DNA of 64,000 nucleotides from an uncultured Bacteroides sp. (GTDB taxonomy: Bacteria > Bacteroidota > Bacteroidia > Bacteroidales > Bacteroidaceae), in the NCBI GenBank assembly GCA_947574505.1, contig CANPJW010000011.1, forward strand, positions 1 to 64,000, in the 5' to 3' direction. The position numbers were made by a program, and so were the translations under genes. The stretch's first letter is position 1. Each line of letters begins with the position of its first letter. The notes under the pieces are model-generated. The model saw nothing but the letters and a program-made list of their open reading frames with translations, did not search any database and was not told the origin of the DNA. This document shows positions 47,128-56,096 of this stretch, piece by piece.

Positions 47128-48498
47128 GGTACTGTCCAAAATTTTGTGTAAATGGAAACAGGATTCAGTTGTAAGTTTGTTCTTATATCTGGATTCTGTT
47201 TTCAAATATAAGCATAAACTGGTTCATAATCAATCCACAGTTTGAAATAGGCATTGTCCATTTCTTTTCAATCTCCATAAGTGAAAGATACACGGTTTTT
47301 TTTTACGGCATCGTCCGACGGGAATGAAAGCTTTGATTTGGTGTACTTTCTGATTTTTCCGTTCAGATTCTCAATAAGATTTGTGGTATAGATTATTTTC
47401 CTGATTTCCAATGGGAACTGGAAGAAAACAGTCAGATCATCCCAGTTGTTTCTCCATGAAAGTATGGCGTATGGATACTTTCCTCCCCATTTCTTTTCCA
47501 GATTGTCAAGTTCTGCGGCAGCAACTTCCTTATTAGGTGCATTGTAGATATTCTTCATATCCGCCGTAAACTCTTTCTTATCCTTATAAACGACATATTT
47601 ACAGGAGTTCCTGATCTGATGTACCACACAGATCTGAGTGGATGACTGGGGGAATACGGTACGGATGGTATCTGTAAATCCATTCAGATTGTCAGTACAG
47701 GTAATCAGTATATCCTGCACTCCACGAGCCTTCAAGTCGGTCAGGACACCCATCCAGAAAGAGGAACTTTCCGATTTGCCGACCCACATGCCAAGGACTT
47801 CCTTCAGGCCGTTCTGTTTCAGACCGACACAAAAATAGACGGTCTTGTTTATAATCTTGCCGTTATCCCGTACCTTGAAGACGATACCATCCATCCAGAC
47901 TATCAGATAGACCGGATCCAGAGGACGGTTCTGCCATTCCTGCGCAGCCTGGCTTACCTTGTTTGTAATAATGGAAATAGCTGATGTAGAGAGCTCTATT
48001 TCATAAATCTCACGCATCTCCTCCTCTATATCGGAAACACTCATTCCTTTGGCATACAGGGAGATAACAAGCTTCTCTATAGAAAGTCCCCGGCTTTCAT
48101 GCTTGGGGACTGCTATCGGTTCAAACTGCCCGTTGCGGTCACGCGGAATGGAGATGACAGACTCTCCATGTCCGGTCTGAATTTTCTTCGGATAACTGCC
48201 ATTCCGGGAGTTGCCGGTGTTGTTCCCTGCCACGGAATTCTTCTCATACCCCAAATGGGCATCCATCTCACCTTCAAGCATCTTTTCCAATACCTGCGCA
48301 TGCAACTGATTCAGAAACCTGCTCACATCCGCTTCTGTCTTGAACTGGCTAAGGAACTCCTTGCTTAATACCTCATCAGGCACTACTTGATTCTTTTCTT
48401 TCATAATCTTTTTCATTTGGTAAATGTATAAAATAAAAAATACGGAACTCGATTTTGAATCCCGTATTTTCCATTAACACAAAATATTTTATAGTGCC
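47128..48498 (-). mobile_element. IS256-family insertion sequence in tag, with 8-bp target duplication
   Basis: The element is 1371 bp. Its ends are inverted repeats of about 28 bp: the left end (from 47128) and the reverse complement of the right end (to 48498) share GGnACTnT, then ATTTTGTGT and AATGGAAA. The target duplication TTTTATAA is present at 47120-47127 and 48499-48506. The transposase is encoded on the - strand. Confidence 0.95.
47183..48416 (-). pseudogene. IS256 (mutator-type) transposase with homopolymer frameshift
   Basis: The uninterrupted frame covers 48416-47268 (382 residues) and contains the DDE triad D176 (VWMDGIV), D242 (TCTDNLNG) and E349 (NLIENLNGK), with CVVHQIRN of the mutator family. 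After [10 protein letters not shown] it runs into a nine-A run (on the transcript; T run at 47296-47304), and translation ends early. With eight A's the frame continues as [16 protein letters not shown] and on to a TAA at 47183, a normal 410-residue transposase. This is either a recent inactivating slip, transcriptional slippage used for expression, or a sequencing error. Confidence 0.88.
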
Positions 48499-48729
48499 TT
48501 TTATAATTATACCCTGTCATTCTTTCCCGACAAAAAGCCGATTATCAACACATTCCGGTCATTGAGCGAGATTCCGGTATCCTCTCCCGAATCCGATGCC
48601 ATGAGTAAAGATATGAAAAAACGAGGTTTCAAGTTCTTCGGGACTACAATTTGCTACGCCCATTTGCAAGCTTCAGGTTTTATCAACGATCATCTGACAG
48701 ACTGTATTTGCTGGAAAGTTCCACAATAG

Positions 48730-49008
48730 AGTTTTTAAAATCTGCTGCCACTGCTACCACCTTTTATCGGAAACACTGATGGATAAAAAGATTTAGGGGT
48801 GGTGGCGCAGAATTGATAAACCTTATGAAAAGAAAATATTGAAAATCCGCCTAGCCTTTCCAAACTTGTTCTTCAATTGGGAAAAACATTCCGACCTGCC
48901 GGAAAAAACTCCGATGAGAGCTCTTATATCCACACATGTAAGGAGCCTTATATACTCCTCTTTCATTCAACCAGAAAGACCTTGTCCTTTTTAAAAAAGG
49001 CCACCACC
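48730..49008. other. Intergenic stretch between tag and PUL 3 susD, no supported gene
   Basis: This region holds no convincing gene. CCACCTTTTATC (about 48759-48770) and GATAAAA with GGTGGT (about 48781-48803) form an interrupted inverted repeat just after tag. A second near-palindrome CCTTTTTAAAAAAGG is at 48986-49000. The short ORFs here overlap the palindromes and are probably chance. The composition suggests a non-coding repeat. Confidence 0.45.
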
Positions 49009-49060
49009 TTTTTAAACAACATAAGTTCGTTTTTAAAAACGAACTTATGTTGTTTAAAAA
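49009..49060. repeat. Perfect 52-bp palindrome, possible bidirectional terminator
   Basis: Every base from 49009 to 49034 pairs with 49060 to 49035, centred on TTTTTAAAAA, with no loop beyond the AT centre. It lies between the convergent ends of tag and susD. The flanks are A/T runs, so either transcript would form a long hairpin. It is longer and more perfect than ordinary terminators. Confidence 0.9.
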
Positions 49061-49141
49061 CTTTTGCAAACTAAATAACTTCTCTGCCAATCATCAGACT
49101 ACACCTTTACAAGAAATCAAACTTTAGTCTGACAGACATAC

Positions 49142-50815
49142 TTAATTGTAACCGGCATTTTGCCCAAACTCATCTTTATTGATAATGGCATCCAATTGAG
49201 TCTGAGGAATAGGACGTAGCAAATGATGCTCTTTTATATTCACTTTCGCATCCGGATTGTATGCTTTTACTCTTTCCAGCAGCTTATCGGTACGCTTCAA
49301 ATCGAACCAACGTTGCTGCTCTCCTCCCAACTCACGGGCCCGTTCATCCAAAATAAAATCTAATGTCAACTGTTCCGGCTTTATCTCCATAGCGGCTTCC
49401 TTTCCAGGAATAGCGGCTCTCCTTCTTACCTCATTGATATAAGATGCTCCAGAGACATTATCGTTCAAGAATAATTCAGCCTCAGCAGCTATCAGATATA
49501 ACTCAGCAAGACGAATGACCACACCATGTCTCACACTTCCCGTATAATTCACAGACTCACGAGACGGATCAAGGAATTTTTTGAAAGTCACATTCTGAAC
49601 TCTATTTTTGATAGAACCATCGGCATTGTAAACAAAATCCTTGTCTATGGTAATATAATTGTGTTTAGCTTCCTCTGCATCGGGCACACTATATTTAGTA
49701 AAGAAAATAGCCGTATCTCCCGGTGAGATATAAGCACTGTTCGTATTGTTACAAATCCATGCCTGCTGGAACACATCATCATAACGGGCATCCATCTTTT
49801 CATCGAACAGATTCAGATAATACAGCGTAGGCATATATCTGTTAAAACTGCGACCATATTCTATGGAGCGCGTAACAGGTTTCTTACCGTCTTTATCGAG
49901 TACCTGATCATAGCACATCACCCACAACAAATGTGAAGGGTTATTACCCGGTGTTCTCCAAATGATGGGGTTCCCATCAGGACCTTCTTCAATGGAAGTT
50001 CCGAATATCTCACTCTTCGTGTACATACAAACAAACACATTCTCTTTTACATCATTACATTTATAAATATCACAAAGGTCCGAATAATCTTTTGCCAAAC
50101 TATAATCATAATTGTTAATGACATTACGGGCATATTTCAATGCTTCCTCATAATTTTTATTATACAGATAAACGCGTGCCAGAAACGCTTCGGCCGCACC
50201 TTTAGTAGCACGTCCATAGTCGGAAGTGGAAACTGGCAATTTAGCCATCGCCTCTTTTAAATCAGCTATAATCTGAGTATAAAAATCCTCTTCGGACGAA
50301 CGGTAAACGTAGCCTGACGGCTCGGTACATTCTTCTGTCGATAAATAAACACCTCCCCATGTCTCTACAATATGCCACAGATAAAGAGCCCGCAAGAAAT
50401 AGGCTTCCCCCATACGGATATCTTTAACCGAAGCTGAAAGTTCGGATCCTGGCAAACGGTTCAAGGCAGTGTTACAAGTATTCAATGCCGAATACAAACG
50501 TTCCCACTCTTTAGTTATCGCATTGCTGGAACCTTGTAATGACGAATTATAATCGGAAAGTTCAGCATCGGTACAACCATTTCCCCGAGTAAATATATCC
50601 GTTCCCAACTCTGTCATTGATGTGGCATATTCCTGTCCATACCAGAAACGCAACGGTGTGTAACATGAATTAATCAAGGCTTCTGCACCCGATGCAGTCT
50701 TATAAAAAGTATCAGCGGTCAATCCACTGGGATTTTCCTCTGTCAGAAAATCATCACATGAACTCAAGGTTGCTGCTATACAGCTAAGCAAACACCATTT
50801 ATATAATTTATTCAT
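49142..50815 (-). CDS. SusD-like substrate-binding lipoprotein, PUL 3
   Basis: The 557-residue SusD/RagB lipoprotein has lipobox TLSSC at about residues 16-20, then DDFLTEENPSG. The core TPR region and the C-terminal VIRLAELYLIAAEAELFL and LDERARELGGEQQRWFDLKR blocks are typical. It is the final gene of the PUL 3 operon, 14 bases after susC, and partners it at the outer membrane, probably binding pectin fragments. Confidence 0.95.
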   Translation of the reverse strand: MNKLYKWCLLSCIAATLSSCDDFLTEENPSGLTADTFYKTASGAEALINSCYTPLRFWYGQEYATSMTELGTDIFTRGNGCTDAELSDYNSSLQGSSNAITKEWERLYSALNTCNTALNRLPGSELSASVKDIRMGEAYFLRALYLWHIVETWGGVYLSTEECTEPSGYVYRSSEEDFYTQIIADLKEAMAKLPVSTSDYGRATKGAAEAFLARVYLYNKNYEEALKYARNVINNYDYSLAKDYSDLCDIYKCNDVKENVFVCMYTKSEIFGTSIEEGPDGNPIIWRTPGNNPSHLLWVMCYDQVLDKDGKKPVTRSIEYGRSFNRYMPTLYYLNLFDEKMDARYDDVFQQAWICNNTNSAYISPGDTAIFFTKYSVPDAEEAKHNYITIDKDFVYNADGSIKNRVQNVTFKKFLDPSRESVNYTGSVRHGVVIRLAELYLIAAEAELFLNDNVSGASYINEVRRRAAIPGKEAAMEIKPEQLTLDFILDERARELGGEQQRWFDLKRTDKLLERVKAYNPDAKVNIKEHHLLRPIPQTQLDAIINKDEFGQNAGYN

Positions 50816-50829
50816 ACCTATTCGTTTAT

Positions 50830-53799
50830 TTAAAAATCAACATTAATACCAAATACTGCTTGTTTTGTCATCGGGTAGCTCAAAGAGCCTCCTCGTTCAG
50901 GATCATAATCATCCAAATGGCTGAAAGTAAAGAAATTCTTTAATGAACAATAGATACGGATATTAGAAGCATGAATCTTCTCGATCCATGATTTAGGTAA
51001 CTGATATCCCAAAGTGATTTCTTTAATCTTCAAATACGAACCATCCACGTATCCCAATGCATCCAATTTGGAAGAATCTGAATAACTTTTTTCCGGACGG
51101 GGAAATTCATTCGTAGGATTCTCCGGTGTCCAATAGTTTACTTTAATACCCGGATCTCCTTGAATACGGTATGATCCATACCCGTTGGCTTCCGAATGTA
51201 ACATTTGCCCTTGTCTCCAATACATGAAAACGCGCAAATCAAAGTTCTTGTATTTGAATGTATTGTTCAATCCCATTACGAAATCGGGAGTTTCCGAACC
51301 CAAAATGACACGATCGTTATCATTGTCTATAGAACCATCCTTATTTTGGTCCTTTATTTTTATACGGCCCGGCTTCTCACCATATTTAGCTGCTTCCTCA
51401 GCTTCGTCAAGTTGCCAAATACCGATTTTCTCCAATCCATAATGCGTTTTGATGGAATGTCCTACAAACCAACCGTTACTAATATCACGATCGGTTCCAT
51501 CTGCCAATTCAGTGATTTTCTCTCTGTTCAGAGTAAAAGTATAATCTGTATTCCACGAGAAATCCTTTTGATTGAAATTTTGGGTATTAATAACTAATTC
51601 CACACCTTTATTTTCAGTTTTTCCTACATTATCCCATGCCAAAGAATATCCGGTAGAGCTAGGTACTTTTTTCTGCATCAGCAAATCTGATGTCTTTTGT
51701 TGATAGATGTCCAATGAACCACTGATGCGGTTATTGAAGAAACCAAAATCAATACCGATATTAGCCGTTGCTGTTTTTTCCCAGCCCAAATTATAATTCG
51801 GTGTCAAAGCCGGATAATAACCATAGGCCCCGTTTTCCGTATTATTTATGAGATAAGCATACATGGTCTTTCCTAATCCTCCCTGAGTTTGATATGCAGA
51901 AACAGCACTGTTTCCTGAAATACCATAACTCAACCGAAGTTTCAAATTGGAAAGTTGTTCTATATTCTTCAGGAAATTCTCTTCATTCATACGCCAGGCC
52001 AAAGCCACAGATGGGAAGAACCCCCACTGATGATCTTTTGCCAATACAGATGAGCCATCCTGACGCAAAGTTACGGTCATCAAGTATTTCTCATTGAATT
52101 TGTAGTTGATACGTCCGAAGAAAGAAGCCATAGTGGTTTGTACATAATTACTGGATATCTGCTGACTATCCTGCAAACCACCTAAATTATAAAACAACAT
52201 AGTAGATGAAATAAGATTATGTCCCGCACCCTTATATTCCTCAGCTACATTTTTATATAATGCATTACCAGCCATCAGACTCAGATTATGTTTTCCTAAT
52301 GTGAACGAATAAGCCAATGTATTTTCCCACGACCAATTGACATCACTATGATTGATAACATCTGCTAACGAGTAATTTCCCGCTCCGTCCAACGTATATG
52401 TATCAGCAAAATGTCCTGTACGGACATCTTTCTTGTCAAATCCGAAAGTAGAAGTCAGTGTCAAGTCCTTGATAATGTTCCAGGTAGCCCCTACATTCCC
52501 CACCAAATGGCTGGTCAACCGGTTATTTTTATAGGCTCCGGGAACTTCCTCGGCTATCGGGCTGATGGTCTGTCCGTCATTAAAAGGAAGCACATTGATG
52601 GAACCGTCTTCATTGTATACATCCCCATAGGGAGCGTAATAAATAGAACGGTTGAAAGGATCACGTCTGATGTTCTGATCCAAATAGGTATATACTACAT
52701 TAGCGTTCAGTTTTAAATTATCAGTCAACTTATGCGACAAAGATAAGGTTGCATTATAACGGTCCATATTATCCAACTTCACCAAACCGTCTTCAGACAT
52801 ATATTCAAAGGCCAGATTGAATGTTGTCTTCTCTGTACCATTCGAGATATTGATAGAATGGGACATCTGGCTACCCGTTTGCATCAGCACATCCACCCAG
52901 TCCACATTTTGATTGGCTTTTATAGCATCATAAGCAGAACCGAAAATTTTGGCATCATCTTCGGGGCTTGCCCACTGACCGTCCGTGCGATAAGCCTCTC
53001 TCTTGAAATCAGCCCATTCGGACAAATTCATTCTATCAGGATAAGCAGCTACAGAATTGCTAGAATAATAACCGTTATATGAAACCTTGGTTTTGCCTAC
53101 AGCTCCTTTCTTTGTAGTAATCAAGATGACTCCGTTAGCACCGCGAGAACCATAAATAGCGGTAGAAGAAGCATCCTTCAGAATCTCCATAGATTCTATA
53201 ACATTGGGATTGATATCAATATCTGTCCCATAGGGTACTCCGTCCACAATAATCAGCGGAGCATTCGAAGCATTCAATGACCGGTTACCGCGAATAGAGA
53301 ATGACAATCCCGAACCTGTCTGACCACTTGATTTAGTCATATCTAGTCCAGCCACTTTTCCTTGCAAGCTTTCCAAAGCATTCGTCGTAGGAACAGCGAC
53401 AATGTCCGCTTGCTTGATGGAGGTCATAGAACCAGTCAAGTCCCGTTTCTTTACAGTACCATAACCAATGACTACCACTTCATCCAATTCTTCCGTATCT
53501 TCTTTCAAAATTACCTTTACCGGGGTTCCCGGCTTAATGACAGTCTCTTGTGAAAGCATACCGATATAACTGATTTCCAATTTCTTTGTGTCCGCAGGAA
53601 GCGACAAGGAGAAATTCCCCTCAAAATCGGTAATGGTTCCTACGGATGAGTTGCCTGCTACCTTTACATTAGCACCGATAACAGGCTCACCGGTACTATC
53701 TAGAACCGTACCTGTTACAATAATATTTTGCGCATAAACATTCCCAATACTCATCATCAGGAATGAAAGCACAAACAGAATAAACCTACTTTGTTTCAT
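50830..53799 (-). CDS. SusC-like TonB-dependent outer-membrane transporter, PUL 3
   Basis: The protein has about 989 residues (995 if the ATG at 53817 is used). The signal peptide ends GNVYAQ. The regulatory-like domain VTGTVLDSTGEPVIGANV, TonB box ELDEVVVIGYG and plug motif MEILKDASSTAIYGSRGANG are normal for SusC. The barrel ends FGINVDF. It is preceded by its own candidate promoter with spaced ATCCGGT motifs, which separates it from the enzyme genes upstream. Confidence 0.95.
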   Translation of the reverse strand: MKQSRFILFVLSFLMMSIGNVYAQNIIVTGTVLDSTGEPVIGANVKVAGNSSVGTITDFEGNFSLSLPADTKKLEISYIGMLSQETVIKPGTPVKVILKEDTEELDEVVVIGYGTVKKRDLTGSMTSIKQADIVAVPTTNALESLQGKVAGLDMTKSSGQTGSGLSFSIRGNRSLNASNAPLIIVDGVPYGTDIDINPNVIESMEILKDASSTAIYGSRGANGVILITTKKGAVGKTKVSYNGYYSSNSVAAYPDRMNLSEWADFKREAYRTDGQWASPEDDAKIFGSAYDAIKANQNVDWVDVLMQTGSQMSHSINISNGTEKTTFNLAFEYMSEDGLVKLDNMDRYNATLSLSHKLTDNLKLNANVVYTYLDQNIRRDPFNRSIYYAPYGDVYNEDGSINVLPFNDGQTISPIAEEVPGAYKNNRLTSHLVGNVGATWNIIKDLTLTSTFGFDKKDVRTGHFADTYTLDGAGNYSLADVINHSDVNWSWENTLAYSFTLGKHNLSLMAGNALYKNVAEEYKGAGHNLISSTMLFYNLGGLQDSQQISSNYVQTTMASFFGRINYKFNEKYLMTVTLRQDGSSVLAKDHQWGFFPSVALAWRMNEENFLKNIEQLSNLKLRLSYGISGNSAVSAYQTQGGLGKTMYAYLINNTENGAYGYYPALTPNYNLGWEKTATANIGIDFGFFNNRISGSLDIYQQKTSDLLMQKKVPSSTGYSLAWDNVGKTENKGVELVINTQNFNQKDFSWNTDYTFTLNREKITELADGTDRDISNGWFVGHSIKTHYGLEKIGIWQLDEAEEAAKYGEKPGRIKIKDQNKDGSIDNDNDRVILGSETPDFVMGLNNTFKYKNFDLRVFMYWRQGQMLHSEANGYGSYRIQGDPGIKVNYWTPENPTNEFPRPEKSYSDSSKLDALGYVDGSYLKIKEITLGYQLPKSWIEKIHASNIRIYCSLKNFFTFSHLDDYDPERGGSLSYPMTKQAVFGINVDF

Positions 53800-53848
53800 G
53801 TTTTTTACTGTTTTCATTTTATAGTATAATTTAAAGTTTTTAGCTCTA

Positions 53849-53912
53849 CAAAAATGAGTAAAAATAGGAACCGGATATTACATTATCCGGTCTAATATTT
53901 ATAAAATCCGGT
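53849..53912 (-). promoter_or_regulatory. PUL 3 susC promoter with HTCS operator candidate
   Basis: ATCCGGT occurs at 53885-53891 and 53906-53912, exactly 21 bp apart, and an inverted copy ACCGGAT is at 53870-53876. The inverted pair also makes a 7-bp hairpin. A weak -7 (CATTTTTG, 53856-53849) follows on the - strand. The spacing suits an AraC-type dimer such as the HTCS at the end of the window. Confidence 0.55.
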
Positions 53913-53948
53913 TTGAGAATAACAAAACAGAGTTATCCGAATATAAAA

Positions 53949-55280
53949 TTATAAATAATAAACTCCTTGCTCTCCCAATGTTCCGTTTCGATTAACCGCA
54001 CGTATTAACAGAACTACTCCTTTCATGTCAGATTTCCATAATGATTGAGTATCAGAAGTTATATCAACTATTTTCCCATTTACATCTAACACATAGCCCA
54101 AAGCGCCTGGTACAGCATCCCACTTTAAACCATCCTGCTCCCACCGGATATGAGCCGGAGCAGGCAATTGTTCCATCATGCTGCGAGGATCCCATCCATC
54201 CTTACTTTTAATTATGTTTTCATAAGTATATAAAGCTGCCTCATTCGAAGTAATTGTAGCCCGGCATTCCCCTTTCCTTTTCTCTTTTCCACCTGTTTCA
54301 TATTCCGTTTTTCTACAACTTAAATCCAATGCCTTTCCATTCATATCCATACTGTTATATTCTGCAAAAAGAGCAGGAATAGTACCCATATTTGTCCATC
54401 CTTCAGGAGCTAAAGGAATCTTCACCAAAGTATTAATATAAACAGCTTTGGGTGAGTTATGCCAAGGACGTCCTAATTTCAATTTACCATCTGCTGCCTG
54501 TTCGTTGCCATCAATCACACAATTACGAAACACATAACCATATTTTACTGATTCATGACAGGGCGCAACTATAACAGAGCCACTACGTACATTATATAAT
54601 GTAGACTCTTCCACTAACGCATTGCCTCCACCGTAAAAATAATCTACAGCCCCTTCTAGCCAACATTCTTTTACATAATGACGGTCTGCATCTCGTGTAG
54701 TAGTCATCCAGGTATCTTGAAACGAACGGAATTTGCAATTATAAAAAGCAATACGATCCGCCTTCGTTTTCAAAGCTAATGCTTGAGGACCATTTTGAGC
54801 CTCCACCCCCCAATCATTGACGTAAGAAATATTTTCAGAATAAAAATCAGAAGCATTGATATTTACCACAGCTCCCTCAAAATGAGAAACAACAGATTTT
54901 GGATTATGAACCGAATAATGCCAATACGCTAAATCTTTAGTATTGGCATCAGGTTTACCACCTACATTTAATTTAAGATGAATAATAGTCCGTTCCTTAT
55001 CCTGTCCGATAAGATGAATAAAAGGCTTGTTTTGGGGAATAATCACCTGTTCTTCATATGAACCATTTTTAACAAATATCAGCCAAGGACTTTTCAAATT
55101 CTCTGGGACTGCATCAATAGCCGACTGAACTGTAGTATAATCTCCCGTACCATCTTTTGCAACAACAGCATGAAAAATAGTATTCTGCTGGGAGCGGGCA
55201 TATCCCATTATTCCCAATATACAAAATAAGAGGAAGAAAAAAGAAAACCGTTTTGGAAATTGTATTTTACTTGTTCTCAT
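53949..55280 (-). CDS. Pectin methylesterase (CE8)
   Basis: This secreted carbohydrate esterase removes methyl esters from homogalacturonan. It has 443 residues: a signal peptide (MRTSKIQFPKRFSFFFLLFC and on to about 31), then a right-handed beta-helix of about 320 residues. Catalytic-site residues are conserved: Q166 (QALAL), D189 (FQDT), D213 (VDYFYG) and R271 (GRPW). A C-terminal domain from about residue 365 looks like the fibronectin-like tail common in Bacteroidetes CE8 proteins. It sits between the CE12 remnant and susC. It is intact, unlike its two upstream neighbours. Confidence 0.92.
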   Translation of the reverse strand: MRTSKIQFPKRFSFFFLLFCILGIMGYARSQQNTIFHAVVAKDGTGDYTTVQSAIDAVPENLKSPWLIFVKNGSYEEQVIIPQNKPFIHLIGQDKERTIIHLKLNVGGKPDANTKDLAYWHYSVHNPKSVVSHFEGAVVNINASDFYSENISYVNDWGVEAQNGPQALALKTKADRIAFYNCKFRSFQDTWMTTTRDADRHYVKECWLEGAVDYFYGGGNALVEESTLYNVRSGSVIVAPCHESVKYGYVFRNCVIDGNEQAADGKLKLGRPWHNSPKAVYINTLVKIPLAPEGWTNMGTIPALFAEYNSMDMNGKALDLSCRKTEYETGGKEKRKGECRATITSNEAALYTYENIIKSKDGWDPRSMMEQLPAPAHIRWEQDGLKWDAVPGALGYVLDVNGKIVDITSDTQSLWKSDMKGVVLLIRAVNRNGTLGEQGVYYL

Positions 55281-55447
55281 GAATAGTATATTTTAAAGGT
55301 TCACGCAGCAAAGGTGCACGATTTCAAGTTATTACCTTTATATTTTTTATCCAAATCCTTATAAAAATCAACCTTTCGATTTTCAAAGTTATTTTCTCCT
55401 CCTCTTATCCTATTATTCTATCTCAAAACCCTGTACTTGCCAATCTG

Positions 55448-56015
55448 CTATTTAAAAGTAGACTCATTACCAATATAAATAGTCCCGAAGTCCAATAAAG
55501 TAGGATTTAATACCATTGGCACCTCACTATCAATATATTCGCTCAATATCCCTTGATGCACCAAATCATGAGCTACTATTCTTGTATAACAAGCTGCTCC
55601 GGTAGCTTGCGTATGAGTTCCATCTGTAGGAAGATAAATCTGTTGAATTGTAGCATCTACCCCTAAGTCTTCAACAAACTCCTTGGTCAGAGCTGTCATA
55701 TCAACTACAGGTACTTTTTTTTGACGAGCTACATTCTTCATAGTCACCAGAGCTTATATTTTCTTTCACCTTATCCCAACGTCCTTCCTCCCAAAAAGGA
55801 CGTGAGCTTCTACCTCCACGTGCATAATTTATCACTTGTACTTCTTTTGAAAAAAACTCCTGCAGCATTTCTCCCTACCCACGAGTACGAGTTGTATTTT
55901 CCATGTAATCTGCCATAGTAGAATCTCCAATAGTATGAACCTTTAAATTTTGTGCCCACACTAAACCTGATTCTAAAATGGCAAACACTCCGAAAAATAA
56001 TAGTTTCCTTATCAT
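55448..56015 (-). pseudogene. Rhamnogalacturonan acetylesterase-like protein (CE12/SGNH), disrupted
   Basis: The reading frame starts at 56015 with a signal peptide (MIRKLLFFGVFAILESGLVWAQ) and the SGNH block I (HTIGDSTMADY). Codon 47 (55877-55875) is TAG in the context TRG-stop-GEML, where the family has RGWGEML. The frame continues to GDY at about 55745. There it joins, in another frame, to MKNVARQKKVPVVDM and the SGNH block V (LPTDGTHTQATGA). About 60-70 codons, including the GxND block, are missing. The C-terminus also stops early at LLDFGTIYIGNESTFK. Nonsense mutation, deletion and frameshift together make this a pseudogene. Confidence 0.9.
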
Positions 56016-56096
56016 ATATGAATTAATTTATATATTTAAATAAAAATTCTTGACGTACAAAATTACATTATAATATTGTACATCAAGAATCTTGTT

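Larger units (their letters stand above)
46772..48729 (+). pseudogene. tag: DNA-3-methyladenine glycosylase I, interrupted by an IS256-family element
   Basis: The 5' part (46772-47127) encodes the normal N-terminus (RCGWCGTDELYVKYHDQEWG, zinc Cys and His) as far as QKEFGSFY. The 3' part (48507-48729) continues NYTLSFFPDKKPIINTF to CYAHLQASGF and DHLTDCIC (the other zinc His and Cys), then stops. Between them is an IS flanked by an 8-base duplication. Removing the IS and one copy gives 579 bases, an uninterrupted 192-residue TAG protein of normal length. The zinc site is split between the halves, so the enzyme is certainly inactive. The ORF now reads 24 codons into the IS. Confidence 0.95.

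Noticed and set aside
48851..49090. Two short overlapping ORFs (79 and 65 codons, opposite strands)
   Set aside because: Both read through the palindromes and lack a plausible start region; likely chance.
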